Assembly (NCBI GenBank): GCA_965233625.1
Contig: OZ247499.1
Location: 6,510,001 to 6,574,000 of the forward strand
Direction: 5' to 3'
DNA: 64,000 bases
Source of the DNA: G965233625 sp965233625
GTDB taxonomy: Bacteria; Planctomycetota; Planctomycetia; Pirellulales; Pirellulaceae
Under the pieces are notes generated by a model that worked only from the letters and a program-made list of their open reading frames with translations, ran no database searches and had not been told where the DNA came from. Below, piece after piece: positions 34,561 through 42,486 of the stretch (position 1 is its first letter; each line of letters opens with the position of its first letter). A program made the position numbers and the translations under genes.

Positions 34561-36201
34561 TTAAACGGCGGCGCTGCGTTCTTTAATTTCGTGGTTCAAA
34601 ATGCGGTCGTTACCGGAATAATCAACAGGCACCTCAATCAGGTGCACGGCGGGTTCTTCGTGGCACTTGCGCAGTGTAGGTAGGAACTGCTGCGTTTCCG
34701 TGATGCAGTGCCCCTTGGCGCCGTAGCTTTCAGCGTATTTAACGAAGTCCGGGTTACCATAGTCCAGGCCGAAGTCCGTCAGGCCCATGTGGCTTTGCTT
34801 CCATTTGATCATGCCGTAGGCGTTGTCGCGGAGGATGACAATCACCAGGTGCAGCCCCAGGCGGACCGCGGTTTCCATTTCCTGCGAGTTCATCATAAAC
34901 CCGCCGTCGCCGCAGATCGCCGTGACCATGCGTTCCGGATAGACCAGCTTGGCCGCCATGGCCGAAGGCAGACCCGCGCCCATCGAAGCCAGCGCGTTGT
35001 CCAGCAGCACCGTGTTGGGCGAGTACGCCATGTAGTTCCGGGCGAACCAGATCTTGTAGATACCGTTGTCCAGCGCGATGATGCCCCGCCGCTCGGTGGC
35101 TTCACGCACATCAGCCACTAGGCGTTGTGGCAGCACAGGAAAGGCGTCGTCGTCAGCATGTTCTTTCAGCTGTTCTTCGGCGGCTGCGTGGACTTCCATG
35201 AATCGCGAGAAGTCCCACTGGCTCTTTTTGACCAGCATTTCACTGATCTGCCAGATGCTGTTGGCGATATCGCCGACGACTTCGATTTGCGGAAAGTAAA
35301 CGGGATCGACCGCCGCGGTTTCGAAGTTCACATGAATCACATCCACGCCGCCGGGCTGCATGAAGAAAGGCGGCTTCTCCACAATATCGTGGCCGACGTT
35401 GATGATCAGGTCGGCCGCTTCAAGCGCCCGGTGCACATAATCCCCGGAAGAAAGCGCGGCGTTGCCCAGGAACAGGTCGTCGTGTTCATTGATCACCCCT
35501 TTGCCCATCTGGGTGGTGACAAACGGGATGCCAAACTTGGCCACAAAGTGCCGGAGCATTTTGCACGTGCTTTTGCGGTTGGCGCCGGCGCCGACGATCA
35601 GCACGGGATGCTTGGCGCGTTCGATGCGTTCGACGGCAGCGATGATGGATTTCGCTTCAGCGATGGGGCGCCGCACGAGGCTGGCGGGAATGACGGGTTC
35701 TTCGCTGGTTTCCTCCGCCACGTCTTCCGGCAGTTCCAGGTGAACGGCGCCGGGTTTTTCTTCCTGCGCCAGGCGTATTGCTTCGCGGACGCGCGACGGG
35801 ATGTTGGCCGCGCTGACCAGGGTTTTGGTGTACTTGGTCAGCGGACGCATCATGTCGATGACATCGATGATCTGGAACTGACCCTGCTTGCTGCTTTTAA
35901 CGGGTTTCTGTCCCGTAATCATCATCATGGGCATTCCGCCCAGTTGAGCATACGCGGCGGCGGTGACCAGATTGGTGGCGCCGGGGCCAAGCGTGGAAAG
36001 GCAGACGCCTGCTTTACCCGTCAGACGGCCATAGGTGGCGGCCATAAAACCGGCAGCCTGTTCATGACGCGTGAGGATCAGTTTGATGCTGGATCTGGAC
36101 AATGCATCCAGCAGTTCGAGATTCTCTTCACCCGGAATGCCGAAGATGTACTCGACTTCTTCGGCTTCGAGGGCTTTGACTAATAGCTCGGAAGCTTTCA
36201 T
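34561..36201 (-). CDS. Thiamine-diphosphate enzyme, acetolactate synthase large-subunit-like
   Basis: A 546-residue enzyme of the acetolactate synthase/pyruvate oxidase family. The N-terminal domain has the cofactor glutamate E47 in RHEQAAGFMA and LGPGATNLVTA. The C-terminal domain has the ThDP motif GDGGFMMNSQEMETA with DNAYGMIKW. No small regulatory subunit gene is adjacent, and it is paired with an aldehyde dehydrogenase, so a catabolic or non-branched-chain role is possible. The ATG at 36199-36201 starts the conserved MKASELLVKALEAE; an upstream in-frame start adding 16 residues (MQKPLENPGR...) is less likely. Confidence 0.9.
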   Translation of the reverse strand: MKASELLVKALEAEEVEYIFGIPGEENLELLDALSRSSIKLILTRHEQAAGFMAATYGRLTGKAGVCLSTLGPGATNLVTAAAYAQLGGMPMMMITGQKPVKSSKQGQFQIIDVIDMMRPLTKYTKTLVSAANIPSRVREAIRLAQEEKPGAVHLELPEDVAEETSEEPVIPASLVRRPIAEAKSIIAAVERIERAKHPVLIVGAGANRKSTCKMLRHFVAKFGIPFVTTQMGKGVINEHDDLFLGNAALSSGDYVHRALEAADLIINVGHDIVEKPPFFMQPGGVDVIHVNFETAAVDPVYFPQIEVVGDIANSIWQISEMLVKKSQWDFSRFMEVHAAAEEQLKEHADDDAFPVLPQRLVADVREATERRGIIALDNGIYKIWFARNYMAYSPNTVLLDNALASMGAGLPSAMAAKLVYPERMVTAICGDGGFMMNSQEMETAVRLGLHLVIVILRDNAYGMIKWKQSHMGLTDFGLDYGNPDFVKYAESYGAKGHCITETQQFLPTLRKCHEEPAVHLIEVPVDYSGNDRILNHEIKERSAAV

Positions 36202-36332
36202 CGCGTTGTCTTTCTCGACCCGTCCGGGATTTTCAAGTGGTTTCTGCACGGTTCGTATTCTGTGTCGGAGTTGACCGGAATAAACTTCGTAGCACTATTG
36301 TAGCGTTGATCGATTCCCGCGCTTATGGCGCG

Positions 36333-36338
36333 TATAAT
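36333..36338 (+). promoter_or_regulatory. Consensus -10 box TATAAT
   Basis: A perfect TATAAT 54 bases upstream of the GTG start of the cytochrome-type gene, in the divergent gap 36202-36392. The best -35 (TTGATC) is 21 bases away, longer than ideal. Confidence 0.4.
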
Positions 36339-36392
36339 AGAAGTTGAGCGGTTCCCGCCTGCCCCGACACTCTCACCTCTAGAAATGCTGCC

Positions 36393-38846
36393 GTGCAAAC
36401 GTCTGATAAATTGCTGCCCCTGTCCGCTGCCGCCGTCGCTTACTGCGCCCGCATTCTGGCCGTGCGGCTGACGATGTTTGTGCTGCCCGCTGTGGTGCTT
36501 TCAACAAGTGCGGCGGCAATTTCCGCAGAAACGCCGCAAGGGTTCTTAAAGCAGCATTGCTACGACTGCCACAACGCAGACACCCAAGAGGGCGAACTGC
36601 GGCTGGACCTGTTGCAATTGCCAACACGCGAGAACGGTCTGGCTGCCAAGTGGGCGCAGGTCCTGGACCGCGTGTCAGCCGGCGAGATGCCGCCGCCGGA
36701 TGAGGCGCGGCCAGAAAACGCCGAAATTCAGGAATTCCACCAGCGGGTTACCACGTTGATCCGCGCGGCAACACCGGCCCACACACCGGCGGTGCGGCGG
36801 CTGAACCGTCGCGAATACGAAAACACCATGCACGACCTGCTGGGCATCGACACGCCCCTGGCGGACTTATTGCCGGAAGACGGACGCTCGCAGGGGTTCG
36901 ACAATGTGGCGACGGGCCTGAGCATCTCGTCCGTGCTGATGGAGAAATATCTCGACGCCGCGAACGTCGCCTTCGACTCGGTGATCCGCCGCATCAAGCC
37001 GCTCCCGCCTGCAACAAGACGTCAGGTGCTGATGGAAAGCAAAGAAAATATCGCCGCGGTCAAAGGTAAGAAGGGCGGCGTGATTGAAGTGGACAGTTCG
37101 TTCGTCAAGTTCACACCCGGCTGGCCACCCGCCCGCGTTGACGGTGCACACCCGATCGATACAGGCGTATACCGCTGCCGGATTGCTGTCTGGCCGCACG
37201 ACCCAGGCGACCGCACGATTGGTGTCGGTGTTTACACCGGCGCCCTGTTCGGGCCGGAAACGTTGACCTTTCACGGCGTGTTCGATGCAACTGGTTCGCC
37301 TGATAAACCGCGCATCATTGAGTTCACAACCAGAATGGAATCCGGGCATGCGATCCACATCAAGCCGCGCATCTGGCCGGAACATGTGACGTGGCGCGAC
37401 AAGCACGAGAAGCGGCCCGGCCTCGGCATCGCCTGGTGCGAAACCTATGGACCACTCGATCAGAGTTTTCCGTCGGAAGCTCAGAAGAAGCTGCTGGGCG
37501 ATTCGCCTTCGCTGAAGATGGTTCCCGGCCACCGGGTCTATCATCGCCACCGTAAAAACTTACAGGTGCATCACGTTGAGTCGGACAACCCGCAGGAAGA
37601 TGTCCAACGGATTCTGCGCAACTTCATCCCGCGCGCCTTCCGCCGGCCAGTGACTGACGAGGAAATGCAGCCCTTTATCAAGCTGGCGCTGGACCGGCTG
37701 GAAGCGGGCCGCACTTTTGAACAGGCGGTGCGGTCGGGCTTCTGTGCCGTGGTTTGTTCGCCGCAGTTTCTACTGCTAAACCGCAGGAGCGAAGTCGATG
37801 ATTACACGCTTGCTTCGCGTCTTTCGTACTTCCTCTGGTCTTCGCTTCCCGATGAAGAACTGCTGCAGGTAGCTGCTGCCGGTAAGCTGAAAGATGCAGC
37901 AACGCGACGCGCACAGATCGAGCGGATGCTCCGCGACGCCAAGGCGCAGCGGTTTGTGAATAGCTTTACCGCGCAGTGGCTGAACCTGAAAGACATCGAA
38001 GATACAACGCCTTCGCAAAAGCTTTACCCGGAGTTTGACCCGCTGCTGCAAGAGGCGATGCTTGCCGAGACAAGGCAATTCTTCGCACATGTGCTGGAAG
38101 AAGATTTGAGCGTCTTGAATTTTATTGATTCGGACTTCACCTTTCTCAACCAGCGTCTGGCGGAGCACTACGGCATTGCGGGCGTGAAGGGCCATGAGAA
38201 GTTCCGCAAAGTCACGCTGCCTGAAGACTCTGTCCGCGGCGGTGTGCTGACGCACGCCAGCGTGTTAAAGGTGACGGCCAATGGCACCGCCACTTCGCCC
38301 GTGATCCGCGGCGTGTGGGTGATGGATAAGATCATGGGTCGCCCGCTGCCTCCACCGCCGCCTGGTGTTCCCGCGGTGGAGCCAGATATCCGTGGCGCCG
38401 TGACCATCCGCCAGCAACTGGACAAGCACAGCAGCATTGCTTCCTGTGCCCGCTGTCATAAGCGGATCGATCCGCCCGGTTTTGCCCTGGAGCACTTCAA
38501 CGCCATCGGCGGCGAACGCGACTGGTACCGGTCGCTGGGAGAAGGTAAACGCGTTGCGAAGAAGGTGGCGTACAAGCAGGGGCCCAATGTCGAAACCGCC
38601 GCAGAACTCGCCGACGGCCGCAAGTTTGAAGGCTTTGTCGCTTTCCGTAAGCACCTTGCCGCCGACCGGCAGCAGGTGGCAAAAGCGCTGGCCGCGAAGC
38701 TGCTGATCTACGCCACCGGCCGGAAAATTACCGCTGCCGACAACGATGCAGTTGAGGCGATTGTCGACAAGTCGGAGCCGCAGGACCTGGGGCTCCGCAG
38801 TATGATTCAAGCCGTCGCCGCCTCGGACCTATTCCTGCAGCCGTAG
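36393..38846 (+). CDS. Planctomycete cytochrome c-type protein (DUF1587/1595/1592/1588/1585)
   Basis: An 817-residue exported protein with a GTG start. A signal-like hydrophobic segment (about 22-45) precedes the first haem motif C56-Y-D-C-H60. The domain series of planctomycete 'DUF1592' proteins follows: DUF1587 (VRRLNRREYENTMHDLLG), DUF1595 (RRPVTDEEMQPF), DUF1592 (YTLASRLSYFLWSSLPDEEL), DUF1588 (RGGVLTHASVLKVTANGTATSPV) and DUF1585 at the end. A second haem motif CARCH lies in CARCHKRIDPPGFALEHF. The family is strongly expanded in planctomycetes and presumed to carry electrons in the periplasm; the donor and acceptor are unknown. It is followed by its standard DUF1552 partner. Confidence 0.92.
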   Translation: MQTSDKLLPLSAAAVAYCARILAVRLTMFVLPAVVLSTSAAAISAETPQGFLKQHCYDCHNADTQEGELRLDLLQLPTRENGLAAKWAQVLDRVSAGEMPPPDEARPENAEIQEFHQRVTTLIRAATPAHTPAVRRLNRREYENTMHDLLGIDTPLADLLPEDGRSQGFDNVATGLSISSVLMEKYLDAANVAFDSVIRRIKPLPPATRRQVLMESKENIAAVKGKKGGVIEVDSSFVKFTPGWPPARVDGAHPIDTGVYRCRIAVWPHDPGDRTIGVGVYTGALFGPETLTFHGVFDATGSPDKPRIIEFTTRMESGHAIHIKPRIWPEHVTWRDKHEKRPGLGIAWCETYGPLDQSFPSEAQKKLLGDSPSLKMVPGHRVYHRHRKNLQVHHVESDNPQEDVQRILRNFIPRAFRRPVTDEEMQPFIKLALDRLEAGRTFEQAVRSGFCAVVCSPQFLLLNRRSEVDDYTLASRLSYFLWSSLPDEELLQVAAAGKLKDAATRRAQIERMLRDAKAQRFVNSFTAQWLNLKDIEDTTPSQKLYPEFDPLLQEAMLAETRQFFAHVLEEDLSVLNFIDSDFTFLNQRLAEHYGIAGVKGHEKFRKVTLPEDSVRGGVLTHASVLKVTANGTATSPVIRGVWVMDKIMGRPLPPPPPGVPAVEPDIRGAVTIRQQLDKHSSIASCARCHKRIDPPGFALEHFNAIGGERDWYRSLGEGKRVAKKVAYKQGPNVETAAELADGRKFEGFVAFRKHLAADRQQVAKALAAKLLIYATGRKITAADNDAVEAIVDKSEPQDLGLRSMIQAVAASDLFLQP

Positions 38847-38925
38847 TGCGACGCTGAGAAACACAGCATTCAGATTTCAAACCATTTTCTATCTATAGAA
38901 CAAATATCGCGAAGGCGAATAAGCT

Positions 38926-40200
38926 ATGCCGAAGTCATCCATGAACCGTCGCACCGTCCTCAAGGCGGCAGGTGTTGCACTGGGGTTGCCGCTGCTTGAA
39001 AGCATGACGCCTGCTGCCAGCACCGTGCAGGCGGGTGAAGACAACCCGTCGGACATCCGGCGGATGGTGGCGATCTGTTCGCCGCTGGGCATTCATACGC
39101 CGCATCTGTTTCCGGCCGAAGCAGGTCGCGATTACAAAGCAACGCCTTATCTGGAACCATTGCAGGAGGTACGCGATAAATTCACCGTCATCTCCGGTCT
39201 GATGCATCCAGACGTTGACGGCGGTCACGCCGCGGAGAAGAGCTTTCTGACCGGTGCGGCTCATCCTGGCCAGCCGAGTTTTCAGAACACCGTTTCGGTC
39301 GATCAACTGGCAGCCGAACAGATCGGCCATCGCACGCGGTTCGGTTCGCTGACGCTGACGGCCACCAATTCCAGCCTCAGCTACACGCGGTCCGGTGTGC
39401 AGATACCGGCAGAGTCACGCCCTTCGCGGTTGTTCGCACAGCTCTTTCTGGATGGCACCGCGGAAGAGAAAGCCACGCAGCTTCGCCGCATCGAAGACGG
39501 GCAGAGTGTGATGGATCTTGTCCGCGAGCAGACCCGGCAGGTCGCCCGCAATGCCGGACGCAGCGACAACCAGACTCTAAATCAGTACCTTTCCAGCGTC
39601 CGCGAACTAGAGAAGCGTCTTGTCCTCTCAGCGGACTGGGCGCAGCGTCCCAAGCCCAAGGTAGACCGCAAGCAGCCGCAGGATATCTCCGACCGCGCAG
39701 AACTTACGGCGCGGCTGAGCTTGATGTACGACATGATCTTCCTCGCCTTACAGACGGACTCCACACGGCTGATCACGCTGATGGGACCGGGCGGCGCCGA
39801 ACAGGTGAACCTCGACGGCGTCAGCGACGGCTGGCACAATCTCAGCCATCACGGCCGCGACCCTGGCAAGATCGAAATGCTATCGATCATCGAGAAAGAA
39901 GAATTCCGCATCTTTGGCGAATTCCTGAAGAAGCTAAACGGTGTCCGCGAAGGCGAAAACACGCTCCTTGACCAGACGGCGATCCTGCTTGGCTCCAACC
40001 TGGGCAACGCCTCAGCGCACAACAACAGCAACCTGCCCATTGTCGCCGCCGGCGGCCACTTCAAGCACGGGCAACACCTGGCCTTCGACCCCCAAAAGTC
40101 ACCGCCACTATGCAACCTGCTGGTCAATTACCTGCAGCACCTGGGCCTCGAAACCGACGAGTTCTCCAGCGGCCACAGCACACTCACCGGCCTGGCGTAA
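38926..40200 (+). CDS. Tat-exported DUF1552 protein
   Basis: A 424-residue protein with a twin-arginine signal (MNRRTVLKAAGVALGLPLLES) and the DUF1552 fold related to alkaline-phosphatase-like/DUF1501 proteins (AICSPLGIHTPHLFP, GLMHPDVDGGHAAEKSFLTGAAHP, DGWHNLSHHG, LLGSNLGNASAHNNSNLPIVAAGG). His/Asp-rich motifs suggest metal binding. Tat export implies folding or cofactor loading in the cytoplasm. It lies 79 bases after the cytochrome-type gene; the two nearly always occur together in planctomycetes and probably form one redox or hydrolytic unit. Confidence 0.92.
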   Translation: MPKSSMNRRTVLKAAGVALGLPLLESMTPAASTVQAGEDNPSDIRRMVAICSPLGIHTPHLFPAEAGRDYKATPYLEPLQEVRDKFTVISGLMHPDVDGGHAAEKSFLTGAAHPGQPSFQNTVSVDQLAAEQIGHRTRFGSLTLTATNSSLSYTRSGVQIPAESRPSRLFAQLFLDGTAEEKATQLRRIEDGQSVMDLVREQTRQVARNAGRSDNQTLNQYLSSVRELEKRLVLSADWAQRPKPKVDRKQPQDISDRAELTARLSLMYDMIFLALQTDSTRLITLMGPGGAEQVNLDGVSDGWHNLSHHGRDPGKIEMLSIIEKEEFRIFGEFLKKLNGVREGENTLLDQTAILLGSNLGNASAHNNSNLPIVAAGGHFKHGQHLAFDPQKSPPLCNLLVNYLQHLGLETDEFSSGHSTLTGLA

Positions 40201-40213
40201 CACCACCACTTTT

Positions 40214-40235
40214 GTAGGGCAGGCGCCTGCCTGCC
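40214..40235. repeat. Dispersed palindromic repeat, copy 2 (GCGCCT-centre type)
   Basis: Exact reverse complement of copy 1 at 33010-33031, 13 bases after the DUF1552 stop. It belongs to a cluster of three copies in the 272-base gap 40201-40472, which otherwise holds no gene. Confidence 0.8.
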
Positions 40236-40271
40236 GGTGTTACGCAGTCCACCTCAACCGCGGTCAGTCGT

Positions 40272-40296
40272 GTAGGGCAGGCTCCGCCTGCCTTCC
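40272..40296. repeat. Dispersed palindromic repeat, copy 3 (CTCCGC-centre type)
   Basis: A 25-base element identical to copy 5 at 56448-56472. Arms GGCAGGC and GCCTGCC flank the centre TCC. Confidence 0.8.
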
Positions 40297-40408
40297 TTCC
40301 GCGTAGCATCAAGTCAACGCATAAAGCAGCCGATAACGGCAATAATGAAGTCAAGGGCTGCCAACGCAAAAGGAAAGGACCCGTCATCTTAAATCCTCTC
40401 CAACCCAA

Positions 40409-40433
40409 GGAAGGCAAGCGGAGCCTGCCCTAC
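40409..40433. repeat. Dispersed palindromic repeat, copy 4 (inverted, one mismatch)
   Basis: Reverse complement of copy 3 with a single base change, 113 bases away in opposite orientation. The pair could form a larger inverted-repeat structure. Confidence 0.8.
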
Positions 40434-40472
40434 TCGTTCTGGTTCGTGGTAAGTCCTCACGCGATGTCACTC

Positions 40473-42368
40473 TTACATCGTCTGTCCGGGTTGCGTTTGC
40501 AGTTGCACCATATCGCTGTATTTTCCGCCGCGCGTCAGCAGCGAATTATGTGTGCCGGTTTCGACAATCCGGCCGCCCTCTAGCACCACAATCAGGTCGG
40601 CGTGGGCGATGGTGCTAAGACGGTGTGCGATGACGAAACAGGTGCGGTTTTCTGTCAGTAGGTTTAAGCTGGATTGAATCAGACGTTCACTTGCGGTATC
40701 GAGATTGCTGGTGGCTTCGTCCAGAATCAGAATGCTGGGGTCGGCCAGAATGGCGCGGGCGATGGCTAGCCGCTGACGTTGTCCGCCGCTAAGCTTCACG
40801 CCGCGTTCGCCAATGATGGTGTCAAAACCTTGGGGCAGATTCTGGATGAACTCCAGCGCGTTGGCGGCTTCGGCCGCCTGGTGCACATCTTCCTGCGTGG
40901 CGTCGCGTCCGCCGTAGCGGATGTTCTGCGTGACGGTGCCATCAAACAGGAACACATCCTGTTCCACGATGCCAATTAACCGCCGGTAACTTTCCACGTC
41001 GATATCGCGGAGATCGCGGCCATCCAGCAGTATCCGCCCGCTGGTCGGGTCGTAGAACCGCGCGATCAGATTGCACAGCGTCGTCTTCCCGGCGCCACTT
41101 GCGCCCACCAGCGCGACTGTCTGCCCCGGTTCAACTTCCAGATTGAAATCTTCCAGCGCGTGTGCTTCGGTGTTCGGGTAACGGAAGCCGACATTCTGAA
41201 AGGAAATCCGGCCCGTAAAATCTTCGGGTGAAATCGAAGGCAGCTTTTCTTCCGTTTCCATCTCCCGTGGTTCTGCAAGCAGATCGAGCACGCGATCAAA
41301 GCCCGACAGACTGTTCTGAAACGTCGCGGCGCTCTGTGCCAGAACGGCCAGCGGTCCGAGCAGCATGAGCAGATAGACCAGAAACATCATCAAATCGCCG
41401 GGCGTCAGGTTCCCGCCCAGAACGCGCCAACCGCCGTACAGCAGCAACCCGGCCGAGGCCAGCGGAATGAGCGTTTCCCATACGATTTCAATCGCACGCA
41501 TCCACCACCACGCGTAAAGTTCCTGGCGGCCCATCAGGTGGTTGCCGCGCATAATACGGTTGGTCTCGGCGGACTGGCGGCTGAAGGCGCGGACCACGCG
41601 CATGCCGCCAAAAGACTCCGTCGCCAAAGCATCGACCTCTTCCCGTTGGCCGCGGATGCGGCGGAACTGCGGCCGGATTTTGCTGATCCACGTACGATGC
41701 GAAAGATAGACCCCGGGCAGGAGCACAATCGAACCAAGCAGCAGGCGCCAGTCCACGCTCGCCAGAATCACCATGCTGCCCAGCAGTTGAATCACCGCCC
41801 GCCACGGGTTGTACAGCATGCCGAACACCAGGTCGCCCACGCTGCCCGCGTCCTGCCGCAGGATGCTGGCGGCGCCGCCCGATTTTAGTTCCTGCACGCG
41901 GAACAGCGGCAAGCGGATCGCCTGGTCCAGCACTCTTTTTCGTACGGACATCTGAATCAGCTTCGTCACCCGCGTCGCATGCCAGCGTCCCCAGATATGG
42001 AACACAATCCGCAACATCCAGATCGTCAGCACCGCAGCCGTAATCGTAAGCAGTAACGGCCACGGCTCGCGCGGCACCCAGGCGGGCACATAAGGCGGAA
42101 GTTCTTTACCGCTGAGCACAGAGTCCACCACAAACTTAGTGGCTGCGGGCGGTATCAAGGCCAGCAATGTGGCTACGGAAAGAGTACCCAGCGAGAAGAT
42201 TACCGACCAACGATGTTCGTACAGCAACTGCAGAAATCCGCGCACCAGTTGCATCGCAGAACGCTCCCGGCGTCTGCCGGGTTTGTCTTGTTTGCGGGCG
42301 GGTAGCCCCTCTTTGACTTCGGACTTGTAGCGGTCAAATCGTTCGCGGCTGGAAGGGTCGCGCGCCAT
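40473..42368 (-). CDS. MsbA-type ABC exporter (fused membrane and ATPase domains)
   Basis: A 631-residue half-transporter. A basic cytoplasmic N-terminus (1-50) precedes six membrane segments between about 52 and 345. The nucleotide-binding domain (about 387-625) is complete: Walker A G422-ASGAGKTT430, signature LSGGQ 526-530, Walker B ILILDEATS 546-553 and the H-loop in AHRLST. Homodimeric exporters of this type move lipids, lipid-linked sugars or drugs out of the inner leaflet; the substrate is unknown. ATG at 42366-42368. It lies downstream of the NfeD-type gene on the same strand (118-base gap). Confidence 0.92.
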   Translation of the reverse strand: MARDPSSRERFDRYKSEVKEGLPARKQDKPGRRRERSAMQLVRGFLQLLYEHRWSVIFSLGTLSVATLLALIPPAATKFVVDSVLSGKELPPYVPAWVPREPWPLLLTITAAVLTIWMLRIVFHIWGRWHATRVTKLIQMSVRKRVLDQAIRLPLFRVQELKSGGAASILRQDAGSVGDLVFGMLYNPWRAVIQLLGSMVILASVDWRLLLGSIVLLPGVYLSHRTWISKIRPQFRRIRGQREEVDALATESFGGMRVVRAFSRQSAETNRIMRGNHLMGRQELYAWWWMRAIEIVWETLIPLASAGLLLYGGWRVLGGNLTPGDLMMFLVYLLMLLGPLAVLAQSAATFQNSLSGFDRVLDLLAEPREMETEEKLPSISPEDFTGRISFQNVGFRYPNTEAHALEDFNLEVEPGQTVALVGASGAGKTTLCNLIARFYDPTSGRILLDGRDLRDIDVESYRRLIGIVEQDVFLFDGTVTQNIRYGGRDATQEDVHQAAEAANALEFIQNLPQGFDTIIGERGVKLSGGQRQRLAIARAILADPSILILDEATSNLDTASERLIQSSLNLLTENRTCFVIAHRLSTIAHADLIVVLEGGRIVETGTHNSLLTRGGKYSDMVQLQTQPGQTM

Positions 42369-42486
42369 AAAAATCTATTTCTAATTCTGTTCCCACAAGC
42401 GATCCTGTTAAGGACCGGCGTCCATGGAATAAATCGGGGTAGGGCAGGGGGGGCGGAAGATGCCGGCCGCAAGCGTCGGGCGGCGA

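Noticed and set aside
33613..34683. 356-codon plus-strand frame opposite the aldehyde dehydrogenase
   Set aside because: Shadow frame, Arg/His rich, crossing the intergenic tandem repeat; the opposite strand has complete enzyme motifs.
35125..36183. 352-codon plus-strand frame opposite the TPP enzyme
   Set aside because: Shadow frame caused by codon bias of the real gene; no recognisable features.
40201..40472. Three-copy repeat cluster as a CRISPR-like array
   Set aside because: Copies are in mixed orientation with unequal spacing, and the same element occurs elsewhere between genes; it is a dispersed palindromic repeat.
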